This document shows positions 49,101-58,817 of a DNA stretch of 64,000 nucleotides, in pieces. Under the pieces are notes generated by a model that worked only from the letters and a program-made list of their open reading frames with translations, searched no databases and was not told where the DNA came from. Origin of the DNA: Drosophila miranda (lineage: Eukaryota; Arthropoda; Insecta; Diptera; Drosophilidae); the NCBI RefSeq assembly GCF_003369915.1, contig NC_046675.1, positions 1,364,001 through 1,428,000 on the forward strand, read 5' to 3'. Position 1 is the stretch's first letter. Each line of letters starts with the position of its first letter. The translations under genes and the position numbers were made by a program.

Positions 49101-52100
49101 CTCTTCGGTCTCTCGTCTCTGGTCTCGTAACGCTCTCATTTTGTCAACCCCAAACGCTCGCATTTGACAAAAGGCAGCTGTGCTCAAGTACGAGAACAAC
49201 GTGATGAACATTCGGCAGTTCAACTGCTCCCCCCATCCCTACTGGCTGCCCAACTTCATGGATGTCTTCACATGGTCACTGCCCTTCGTGGGCGAGAAGG
49301 TGAGTCCAAATTCCATTACACTTTTGGCTTACAAGCTAACGAAATTTCGCCACTATAAATAGGTAACCGAGATGCTGGTGAATATCCTCAACATCTGTTC
49401 GGACGATGAGCTGGTGGCCGGACCCGATGACGAGCTGGAGGAAGGTAAGTGGCGGGCGGGGCATCTGGCAGGGGATCTAATATACCTAGAGGGTGTCGTA
49501 AATGTCGTAGTGCTTTAGTTGTGTTGTGGGCAAGAACAGAAATACTCGTACACTGGAATTACAAACTAATCTTCTATTAAAAATATTTTCAAAAACCCAA
49601 AACAAAATGCGTCAACTGCAATCTACTACTCGAAACCACCTTCCCTAATACTATATAAATGTTGTGTGTACACAAAAACAACCAACCAACAACCGACTTT
49701 CCACTCAAAAACACCTCAAAACAACAAACAAAACACCTCCTCGACAAAAAAAAAGAGCTGCGCAAGAAAATTGTACTGGTGCCGGCGAGCGCGAATAATA
49801 CCAATAACAATAATCCGCCCAGTAAGCCAGGTAAGCTCCGTGCCAAGCGCAGGCCAATGCCAAAGCCAAAGACAGCAGCACTGCCATTGCCAAGGCCTAA
49901 GCCGGGGGTAGAGCCCGAGGCACCACCGCCGCCATCGCCGCCGCCGCCGCCGCCCCAGCCGCAGCAGCCGAAAGATAGAAAAGCTTAGTGAGAGCTTTGC
50001 ACTGCTTTGATCAGCTTTAGCGCGAGCTTTAACGCTGCTTCTGCTTCTGCTTCCCATTACATTCCCCACAAGAGCCAGAGAGTTTCAGACTAATTGAGCC
50101 CTCAATTCGCAGCTTCCATGTCGGCGCTGCGCAAAGAGATAATTCGGAATAAAATTCGGGCCATTGGCAAGATGTCGCGCGTCTTCTCGATTCTCAGGTG
50201 AGCACATACGAGTTCCCTCTTAAATGTGATTTTCCCCAAAGATTTTCCCGCTCCAATAACTTTGCAGAGAGGAATCCGAGAGCGTGATTAAGCTGAAGGG
50301 TCTGACGCCCACGGGCGCCTTGCCAGTGGGTGCGTTGTCTGGAGGAAAGGATTCCCTGAAGGAGGGTAAGTAACTAGTACCAATCTCTGCGTACCAATCT
50401 GAAATGTGAATTAGATTTGCTCAGTATTTCTGCTAATCATCATTGAAGTTCTGTCAGTTATATGGAGTAACTAGTACCAATCTCTGCGTACCAATCTGAA
50501 ATGTGAATTAGATTTGCTCAGTATTTCTGCTAATCATCATTGAAGTTCTGTCAGTTATATGGAATTTTAAAGCTTAATTTAATGCAGCTCTCAGCGATAT
50601 TTACTTTAATCATTTGTCAAATTTCTATAGATCGAAGCAACATCTGATATGACTAGTATATTTCTTAGTATATCATCTGTTTCGATACTTAGAATCTAGG
50701 CTACACTCAATCAATTGAAAATCTTTTAAGAAAGAGTGCCATATACTTTACGTTGTAGGCATACCAGTGGGTCTTTAAGAGGTAATCGCCCTCAGGAAAA
50801 GGCAAAGCATCTGTAAACCTTGTATTGAGAAAGTTGCTGGGAAGCTTTTCCAAAATAATGTCGGGCTGCAACCGAAGAAGAGTTGAATTTGATTCTCTGA
50901 CTACCTTGACTTTGGTAATGGGAGTCTTAAACAATTTTACTTTAAATGAAATGTTCTTGTAGCTCCGATTCACCGTCTTAATATAGCAATCTTCGATATC
51001 GTCAAACTCTTCATCTAGAGAAATGCATTGAATTTTAGTATACTCAAACTTTGAACACACTTCCATGGCTGTATACAGGATCACAATTAGTTGAACTACA
51101 AATCATCTCGTTCCGCACATCTTAAAACGTCAATAAACCAATCGAAACTGATCGTTTTATGAGCTTCTAAAACATTTCGAAAATTGCCAGAATAAAATCC
51201 AACGATTATGGCAACTAATTGAGCATTTCATTCCAAATGTGCCCATCAATTAGGGGAGAATGGAAATAAGTAGACTCAATGCTGAATACCCTGGGAAAAC
51301 GTAGAGTTTATGTATTTTTCCACTAATCAAATATTTCATTCAAGAAAGGGTGCCATAGACTTTCACCACAGCTCGGTTGATGTCGTAGGCATACTAATGC
51401 AGTTCTAACAGATAATCCCCTTCTGGAAAAGGTAGAACTTTTGTAGCCTGGTAATTAACAAACTCGATGGGAAGCTTTTCGACCTGAATATCGTGCTGGA
51501 CACAAAGATGAAATTTGAAATTATAAAAGTTTACAGAGCAAAGAAATGCACTCACATCGTAGGGGCATGTATGGTTCATATTGGAGAACTTATTAAAGAA
51601 ATTATATAAGTATCCGGCGACGGGGTTGGACTCTGTGTTGCTCAGGAATCTGCAGGCATCTACGGTCACATTGTACATGAACGGTCTGTAGCCGCTGAAT
51701 CGCTTGAACAGGGCTCCATTTACCTGAAATGTCAGCGTGAAACGTGCACGGATCTTATATTCCAGTATTCTAAACATACCTTGATTTTGGTGATGGGAGT
51801 TTTAAATAGATTGACCTTCACGGACATATACTTGTAGGTACGATTGACCGACCTCAGATGGCAGTATTCGAAATCGGCAAACTTGCTATCCAAAGAGGTG
51901 CACTTGAGGTTTGTAAACTCAAATTTTGATGAAATCTTAAAGCAGGTTACAATAGAAGTGAAATCCTTTTTCTATATGGATGTCTAGATACCTCATCGAT
52001 CGAGTATAGTAGCACAAAACCCCAAACGAGAAAGTTTAACTTGTTGTACATCCTAGAATATTGGTGGACTGACGAGAACTGAGCTCGCTCTATGAAAGTT

Positions 52101-53315
52101 GCAATGGAATATTAACGCAAATGATGTTTAAAAATCAATTAACATCATTTTATTTGGTACCTAATGTGGCTTTCAATTAGATATATTTCATGGCTGTAAC
52201 CATCAGTGGAAACCGTCGAAATTGTTAAATAATTAAAAGCCATGAGTGCTCCGATCAATCGCTCAGTGTTCTTAGTTTTCACCAAATGCTTGTTGCACAT
52301 TTGGCATGTATTGCTTTTGCTCATAGCTGTGTTGCCAACACAAAAATTTAACAAAAATCGGTCCCAAGAAACCAAAAACAAAATACTTTTCTGCAAACCG
52401 ATGCTCCCAGTCTCGTAACAGACTCGTCATGTCCATGACATACAAATTTGTACTTGTATTATTGGGCACTCGCCTCTGACTTTTTTCTTGTCTGTGTTAA
52501 AAGATTAAAATTAGCCGAAAAGGGTTAAGTTCCCCATGAGGAAAGTGCTGAACAGATGAAAATTTATCATTTATAAAATCGATGGGATGCTTATCCGAAA
52601 CAAGATCATGCTAAAACGGAACACCTAATGAGTAGGTAGCATATTTAGGTCAAAGGGACACGGATGATTAAAATTGGCGTGGCTACTGAATAGACCAAAG
52701 AAGTAAGTGTCCACAGGGTTCGCCCGAGGATTTTTCAAGAGCTTACAGCCATCCACTGTGGAATTATAAAGAAATGGCTTGTAGCCACTATGACGTTGAT
52801 ACATAGCGGCATTTACCTATGATATACATATGTCACATTTGATTGTGACACAACCAATAGGTGTGCCCCTATAGGCTATAGATAACTGTCTCGTAATCCA
52901 CACATATTTATATTGATTATTACGAATTTTATTGTTATTTATCTATTAAACTTTTACTTGCACTTTCTGTACAGCTCTCCAAGGACTGACCGCAGCTTCA
53001 CACATCCACTCGTTCGCCGAGGCCAAGGGCCTGGATGCGGTCAATGAACGGATGCCGCCACGTCGGCCGCTGGTGATGAGTGCCAGCAGCAGCAGCATCA
53101 CGACAGTCAGCACTACCAGTACCAGCAACAACAACACTAATAATAACAACAATAACAACAATACAACGACAAAGAACAGCAACAGCAGCAGCAGCAGTAA
53201 TGCCACCACAACCGTGACCAAGACGAGCAGCAGCAGCAGCAGCAGCAGGAGCACCGTGAAGTCGGCCACAACCAGCAACGTTCGGGCCGGGTTTACCTCC
53301 AAGAAGTTCTCGTAG
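46180..53315 (+). CDS. CanA1: Calcineurin A catalytic subunit (Ser/Thr phosphatase 2B)
   Basis: Calcium/calmodulin-dependent protein phosphatase catalytic subunit, which acts with calcineurin B in the cytoplasm. Exons: 46180-46369, 47634-47965, 48029-48140, 48323-48468, 48541-48758, 48827-48920, 49174-49299, 49363-49444, optional 49756-49830, 50113-50197, 50268-50365, 52975-53315. All junctions keep frame, giving 632 residues with the optional exon and 607 without. Residues 1-63 are a Ser/Thr-rich tail. Metal and active-site motifs are GDIHG (135-139), GDYVDRG (163-169) and GNHE (195-198). The calcineurin B-binding helix follows. The calmodulin-binding segment ([20 protein letters not shown]) is in the tenth exon, and the autoinhibitory segment ([18 protein letters not shown], from about 530) opens the last exon. 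A Ser/Asn/Thr repeat tail ends FTSKKFS. CanA1 rather than its paralogues is chosen from neighbouring Alp4 and Mic19 (remembered synteny) and the long C-tail. AATAAA at 53522. Confidence 0.93.
46370..47633 (+). other. CanA1 intron 1
   Basis: A/T-rich intron between the Ser/Thr-rich first coding exon and the catalytic-domain exon. Small open frames (46562-46822, 47061-47357) have no recognisable content. The acceptor is CGCCGCAG at 47633. Confidence 0.7.
49756..49988 (+). CDS. CanA1: CanA1 optional exon with open proline-rich read-through tail
   Basis: The 75-nt exon 49756-49830 starts and ends in phase 1, like its neighbours, so it can be skipped without changing frame. Its acceptor (a run of A then AG) has a poor pyrimidine tract, as expected of an alternative exon. 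If its donor (CCAG|GTAAGC) is not used, the frame stays open for 52 more codons to TAG at 49986-49988. That tail is basic and very proline-rich ([18 protein letters not shown], then [11 protein letters not shown]). Such a protein would end before the calmodulin-binding and autoinhibitory regions. The tail is GC-rich relative to flanking intron. Whether it is translated is not shown by sequence alone. Confidence 0.45.
50370..50563. repeat. Perfect 97-bp tandem duplication in CanA1 intron 11
   Basis: Units 50370-50466 and 50467-50563 are identical base for base (starting GTAACTAGTACCAATCTCTG). The first begins four bases after the start of the intron. Absolute identity means a very recent duplication, a polymorphism or an assembly artefact. 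Confidence 0.95.
50707..51101 (-). pseudogene. DUF1091 pseudogene with collapsed introns and no exon 3
   Basis: Antisense to CanA1 within its last intron. An open frame of about 125 codons joins signal-peptide end ([13 protein letters not shown]), exon 2 ([26 protein letters not shown]) and exon 4 ([32 protein letters not shown]). Exon 3, with its [11 protein letters not shown] block and two cysteines, is missing. Between exons 1-2 and 2-4 remain only 12 and 39 nt, each beginning GT and ending AG, too short to splice. The N-terminal ATG of the signal peptide is lost (in-frame stop upstream), and the C-terminal VYGTLS is frameshifted (read as [13 protein letters not shown]). Exon loss most simply came from a deletion between introns 2 and 3. 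Confidence 0.8.
51394..52051 (-). CDS. DUF1091-family protein, C-terminally truncated by a stop codon
   Basis: Antisense to CanA1 inside its last intron. Exons (minus strand): 52051-51992, 51935-51780, 51723-51556, 51495-51394; the family plan 60/156/168 then 102 nt, all GT-AG and phase 0; 161 residues. The signal peptide is [20 protein letters not shown]. The domain has [72 protein letters not shown] and [13 protein letters not shown]. The next codon is TAG where the family has TGG (Trp). The remaining family sequence ([20 protein letters not shown] at 51342-51340) is still in frame. A single G-to-A change explains this, so it is either a very young pseudogene, a null allele of this strain, or a shortened protein. 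Nearest match is the isolated copy at 15.9 kb. Confidence 0.75.
52498..52816 (-). pseudogene. DUF1091 relic (exons 3 and 4)
   Basis: Exon 3 is recognisable at 52816-52649, exactly 168 nt: [20 protein letters not shown], then [13 protein letters not shown] and NHPCPFD. Its donor is lost (CT in place of GT). Exon 4 follows from 52610 ([15 protein letters not shown], then [10 protein letters not shown]) after only 38 nt, and decays into unrelated sequence. Exons 1 and 2 were not found upstream. The oldest-looking of the three antisense copies. Confidence 0.75.
53090..53270 (+). repeat. Triplet repeats encoding the CanA1 Ser/Thr/Asn tail
   Basis: AGC/AAC/ACA triplet runs inside the last CanA1 coding exon encode poly-Ser, poly-Asn and poly-Thr tracts. 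They lie outside the catalytic and autoinhibitory parts and are likely length-variable. The long minus-strand Leu/Val frame here is only the antisense of this repeat. Confidence 0.85.
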
Positions 53316-53521
53316 TGCAGATAGAGAGGAGAGGTTCCTGCTCGCCTGAAAATTATGATTTCTGCTTAAATTTATCTGTTATCTAGATCTACTTTTGTTA
53401 GCCACCACTTTTATACCAGAATTCTAGTCATCTGAGGCCCTCAAACGAGACGAATCTCTCCTACCATAATCCTGTAACTGAAATATTAGCAAAAATTTAT
53501 ACGTGACATGAAAAATAGTTC

Positions 53522-53527
53522 AATAAA
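53522..53527 (+). terminator. CanA1 poly(A) signal
   Basis: AATAAA about 207 bases after the CanA1 stop codon. Confidence 0.65.
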
Positions 53528-53529
53528 AA

Positions 53530-54960
53530 TGGCAGCAAATAGCTCAACAAAATGATCGTTTGTTTGCCACACAAAACGTGTGCCCTCCGAAGGGGACAAC
53601 TGCAACTGCAACTGCAACTGCAGCTGTGCCTGTCATTAGTCCCACAGACCCACTGCCCTACTCGCTCTACTCAGGCGTAACAGATCATCACGAGGCCCAA
53701 GAGACAGGGGGCGGAGAACATTGTAATAATAATCAACCAAATGCAAACAGTAGTAGAACAGGTCCAAAAGCGAATCATTCACCGCCGGGCGTCACTTGCA
53801 GTGGAAGATTCCCCCCGTCTTTTATTTCGATTTCTCGGGCTGGCAACGTGCGCAAGCAGACAGCGGCAGATATTCATACGGATAGAGATAAACATAGATT
53901 AGAGGTTAGATAAAGATTTACAATGGGATAAGGTGATTATGAGAGCAGTTCGGGATGAACAAATGTCAATGGCAGCTGGGACAGCCCTCAATTCGTATCG
54001 AAATGTGGGGGCATTCACAGGAACCAGGTATCTGTGGGATCTTTGGTATCTGGTGTAAGATTTTGTATTTCAATCCTACTGATCTCTGTCGCTCGGCAAT
54101 TCCAGTGATCTCAGACAGATCTACAACACGTTTAACTAGAGCAGCACCCACAAATCAATGACAATAGGAAGGCCCCAGCTCTAGATTAGACCCATTGTGT
54201 TCCCCGGTAGATCATGTAATACGAACAGAGGAAGGGGGAAAGATCACGTCAAGTGGGTGATACACAAGTGGCATTGAGAGGTCGCTCGGAGAAGCAAAAC
54301 GCCAGATAAACTCTTTCGAATGTTTGCCCCAAAAAGCAGACACAAATGCAAACAACACGCATACGCAATGTGTTCCGATGATACGAGATACCGAGGGTAT
54401 TAAAGGAAAAGAATAGCCGTCTCTTTTATCACTTCTGATTAAGACAAACAACGGCATCAGAATCATCACAGAATTCATCTGCAGCCCACGACCACAAGAG
54501 ATAGCAGCCAAAACAGCCGGATCAGCCGCACGATCCACGGCAGTCGCTTCACGTGCAGCATCTACTGTAAATCAGCGCATTGACACATGAATCTCACGGG
54601 GGAAATGGCGAAAGAAATCTCCAAGCCCCAAGCAAACATCGCGATCGTTTAAACGTCTATAAAAGCTTATGGCGGGGGCCCTGGGCCCTGGGCTTTGCTT
54701 TGCACGTTTTTATGGATTTATCGTCTCGTGGAGCTGTAATTTTAATAGAACCAAACGGGAACCCGAATGGGGGTTGCTTCGTGTCTGGGCTGCTCGGCTG
54801 GCCGTTTGCAATATAACGGCGATGGGGGCTTGTTGCGGTGTTAGTCGCTAATTGGAGATCCACACGAGACGCGGGCTCTGGGCCACAGAAAACCACTGTT
54901 TCGCGCATTTCACATCCACTCCGATGGCCTGTTGAACGAATCTGCGCCTCAAGCTGAGCT
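53530..54960. other. Intergenic DNA between CanA1 and Alp4
   Basis: No supportable gene. A short (ACTGCA)n array lies at about 53598-53622. Open frames such as 53560-53913 have no domain content. A TATAAAAG at about 54659 could be an additional upstream promoter for Alp4. Confidence 0.5.
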
Positions 54961-54964
54961 GTGA

Positions 54965-54972
54965 TATAAATA
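54965..54972 (+). promoter_or_regulatory. Alp4 TATA box
   Basis: TATAAATA about 100 bases before the Alp4 ATG, placing a start near 54995 and a leader of about 70 bases. A second TATAAAAG lies at about 54659. Confidence 0.55.
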
Positions 54973-55066
54973 GGAATCGGAACAAAAGCCTCTACACCCT
55001 CTACAACAAGACCATCTAAATTGCCCGAATAGTATTTCAATCTTGTGCGTCTTGTGAAAATCCAGA

Positions 55067-58000
55067 ATGCATTGCCTCCAGTTCGTTGCTTTTGTCGTGT
55101 GGTGCGGTGGCCTGATCCCAGGAAGCTGGACGGCCACCCTCCAGCCACCGCCACTGATCCAGACCCTCAGCGCCGGCAGTGACATTGGGCCAGAGTTCAA
55201 CCTGGACGCCCAGCAGCAGCCACCGCTGGAGAAACTGGAGCCGGAAGGTAAGTCCCCTATTGCGACGTTCTCTTTTCAATTTGTGACATTCCCTAACTGC
55301 CGGCACGTGCAGAACGCGCACTGAAGAAGCCAGCCCTCAGCCGCAAGCTTAAAGTACTTAAAGTACGTGAAATAATTCCCATTAGTTGAACTTGAACCGT
55401 TCACCCGTTCCCCCCAGTTCACTTATGCAACAAGCACTTTAAACATTGCTTTTATTCTAGGACCAATTGAAGGTTTGGCAAACTGCTGCAACATTTTCAT
55501 TCAATAACCGCAAAAACTATAAAAACGCTTAGTAATTATCCATAAAGAAAAAAGTGTTTGTGCTTAAAATTGCTTTATAATGTAACAAAATAATCAGGTG
55601 GAGCAACGAGCATTACTAATTCTTTTAGAACAGCTTTAAGCTTTTTTATTATTATTTTTTAACAATTTGCTGGCAGCCAAACCCCAGCTAGCAAAAGACC
55701 TATAATCCTATAAGCTATATGCTCAATTTTCCGTATAAACCCCATCATAAACAGAGCTAAAGAGATCAAACGATAGAATTAATCCATAGTTTCTTCCAAA
55801 AAAACATCATGAACTTTTAATTTCATTGTCAGTCCCAATTGGCAGTCAAGTAATGAAGCTTAACTGTAACCTGCCTCAAAGTCGAGGTCATAATTACTAC
55901 CTCAATTGAATATTAAGTATCGCAAACCGACGATGATCATGATCCGTACTGAATCAGCTAATGGGCAATCCAAAAAGTGCAAAGGAAATGCAAATGATTT
56001 ACGAGTATCGGAAAGTGATTTGGATTCGTATTCAATGCGCACACAAAAAAACTCTCTTTTCCCCTTTTCATCCTGCAATGCAAGGGAATTGAATCATCAA
56101 AAATTGTGGGGGGATTCATGGGTTGTTTTTTGGCAACTTATGGAGTACGTTGCTCTCAAGAAGGGTCTATGGAATGCGTTTTACGTTGATTGGGGCTTCG
56201 ATATTCCTCTACAATTCTTGATTTTGTAAAGATCATACTCCCTCGATAAGCATTATTGATAGTATGATACTTAGAAAATAATCTACTTTATAGTTTATTT
56301 GCGGCATACAATAGAATAAATACCAATATTTACAGACTGACAGTCCAGCAATATGTCTAGACGGGGGATGTAATAAACGCAATGCATTCAAGTAGAAAAA
56401 TCCACATTCTGTAGTATAGATACTATGGAGAATATAATTTAAGACCCTAAACCTGTCATATAGTAAATTAAAACAGAGTCGAAACAAATATAAATGACAT
56501 TAGGGATATCCCAGTAACTAATTCCGAGATATACATATGTACAATGTACATATAGTAGGATGAGAGTGCATAAATTATAATATAAACAGCAGGGGATCCA
56601 CAACTGACTTGTAGATGCATTTCAGACACTAAAATAAATCTAGATAATTAGTCGTACGCGAATATACTAGTGCAGAAAGTCCCACTAGACGCGAGCAATT
56701 AAGAGGCGACGTCTACGCCACTACGTGACTGGGTTGGGACCTATCCTATCCAACGAATTGCCACTACAATTCCCGCTTACAGATGCTGAATTCTGGCGCA
56801 GTGTGGGCTTGAAGCAGCTGGAGAAGACCATCGAGCAGGCCAAGCGGGCCGAGGAGCACTCGTACGCGAAGAAGGCCCGGAACATCATAATCTTCATTGG
56901 CGATGGCATGGGCGTGTCGACGATCAGTGCGGGACGCATCTACAAGGGCCAGTACCTGAAGCACGGCCATGGCGAGGAGGAGTCGCTCTCCTTTGACCAC
57001 TTTCCCAATACTGGAATGGCCAAGGTATGAAGTTACAGAATGATTTCGAACACCATTTCATCTCATTTCGTTTCTCCGACAGACATACAACGTGGACAAA
57101 CAGGTACCGGACTCGGCAGGCACGGCCACGGCTCTGTTTACCGGAATCAAGACGCACTACGGAGCCATTGGCGTGGATGCCACTCGCTCCAAGGTGGATG
57201 CCAAGCTAGGCCGGGTTGAGACCATCATGGAGTGGGCCCAGAAGGAAGGCAAGCGCACGGGAATCGTGACCACAACGAGGATAACCCATGCCACGCCTGC
57301 GGCCACCTACGCCCACATCTACGATCGCGACTGGGAGTGCGAAACGGAGGTGCCGGCCGAATCGGTGGGCATCCATGTGGACATTGCCCGCCAGCTGGTG
57401 GAGAATGCCCCAGGCAACAGATTCAATGTAATCCTGGGCGGTGGCATGTCGCCCATGGGCATCCTGAACGCCACCGAGGTGAAGCGGACCAAATTCGAGG
57501 GCCCCACCGAAACGATCTGCAGTCGAAGGGATCAGCGCAACCTTCCAGCCGAGTGGTTGGCACACCATTCCATGGACAAAGTGCCAGCAGCACTGGTGCA
57601 CAATCGGGACGATCTGCTGGCTGTGGATGCGAAGAACGTCGATCACCTGATGGGCCTGTTTAGGAACAATCACATCACCTACTCGATTGCCCGGGAGGTG
57701 GGCGAACCGTCGCTGCAGGAGATGACGGAGACGGCTCTACGGGTTCTGGAACGAGGCGACGATTCGCCTGGATTTGTGCTCCTCGTCGAGGGCGGTCGCA
57801 TCGATCAGGGCCACCACATGAACTACGCTCGGGCGGCTCTGCACGAGGTGTACGAGTTTGATCTGGCCATCCAGGCGGCTCTCAACATGACCGATTCCGA
57901 CGAGACGCTCATCGTGGTCACGGCGGACCACTCGCATGCCGTCACCTTCAACGGCTATGCGCTGCGCGGCAACGACATCCTGGGCGCATCGAACCTACAC

Positions 58001-58462
58001 GAGAAGGCCGATCCCATGGTCTACGAGACCATCTCCTATGCCAACGGGCCCGGCTACTACGATCATTTGGCCAACGAATCGCGGCCCGCGAACAGCTCCA
58101 ACATGTGGATGCCCCTCAAGCTCTACACCGAGGAGGAGCGCCAGGCCCCCACCTACCGCCACCTGGCGTCCGTACCGCGCAAGGACGAAACTCACGGCGG
58201 CGAGGATGTGGCCGTGTTCGCCTCTGGGCCCGGCTCCGGCCTGGTACGCGGCGTCTTCGAACAGAACTATGTGGCGTACGTGATGAGCTATGCCGGCTGC
58301 ATTGGTCCGGCCAAGGACTTTGACGACTCCTGTGAGGATCGCGAAGAGAACAAGCCGATCAACAGCAGCAGCAGCGGCAGCGCTGACAACGTTTTGCGAG
58401 CGGCCGTTCTTCCAATTTTGGCTGCCGCCACAGCTGCTTTCCTGCGGGGACGCCAACTGTAA
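55067..58462 (+). CDS. Alp4: Alkaline phosphatase, GPI-anchored
   Basis: Exons 55067-55247, 56783-57024 and 57083-58462 give 600 residues. Alkaline phosphatase hydrolyses phosphate monoesters at the cell surface, using two zinc and one magnesium ion. Residues 1-23 are a signal peptide. The catalytic fold starts at FWRSVGLKQLEKTI. Seen motifs: metal Asp in IIIFIGDGMG (D101), phosphorylated Ser in VPDSAGTATA (S152), HATPAATYAH, VEGGRIDQGHH (376-386), TADHSHA (421-427, zinc ligands) and THGGEDVAVFASGPGS (H512). A hydrophobic end (VLRAAVLPILAAATAAFLRG, within 578-597) after a Ser-rich stretch fits a GPI signal. I choose Alp4 (old name Aph-4, described in Malpighian tubule and brain) because it adjoins CanA1 and the Mic19 gene. 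The long intron 1 (1.5 kb) could hold an alternative first exon. Confidence 0.92.
55248..56782 (+). other. Alp4: Alp4 intron 1
   Basis: A/T-rich intron with no supportable exon. A 107-codon frame at 55906-56229 has no recognisable content. The 3' end (ATTCCCGCTTACAG) is a good acceptor. Confidence 0.7.
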
Positions 58463-58652
58463 ATGTATTGTAGTTTATGGATTAGTTTTTATGGATTGTG
58501 TAGTTATCAGTAGTACAAGCGGAAGGAGACGATGCGGAAGGGTCTGAAATGACCACATATTAAACACTTAAATATAAACAATTGCGTTTTAATATGTAAT
58601 GAAAACACTGATTGCGCCCAAGCGGCAGTTTTGAATTCGATATACTACATAC

Positions 58653-58660
58653 TATCGATA
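58653..58660. promoter_or_regulatory. DRE-like TATCGATA between convergent genes
   Basis: An exact TATCGATA, followed by CTATCGACGATAG at 58665-58677, in the 350-bp gap between the 3' ends of Alp4 and the Mic19 gene. It is not next to a recognised start, so its role is unclear. Confidence 0.3.
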
Positions 58661-58708
58661 TTTCTATCGACGATAGCTGCCGTCGATTCTGTTAAATTAC
58701 TTTACTTA

Positions 58709-58714
58709 TTTATT
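58709..58714 (-). terminator. Mic19 gene poly(A) signal
   Basis: AATAAA on the minus strand, about 105 bases after the stop codon. Confidence 0.5.
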
Positions 58715-58817
58715 TCTTCACAAGATACACTTTCTCGCCCAAGTCTTTGCAGTTTACAGAAGTCTCGCAAGGCCGCCAACAAATAATCAACTCAACATAC
58801 GAATTGGAACCGTCTTT

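Noticed and set aside
52946..53302. Poly-Leu/Val minus-strand frame
   Set aside because: Antisense of the Ser/Asn/Thr triplet repeats in the last CanA1 exon.
55906..56229. 107-codon frame in Alp4 intron 1
   Set aside because: No similarity to phosphatase or any family I know; composition is that of the A/T-rich intron.
57206..57673. Long frames on both strands inside Alp4 (also 57232-57663 and 57995-58456)
   Set aside because: Shadows of the GC-rich Alp4 coding exon; the phosphatase frame has all catalytic motifs.
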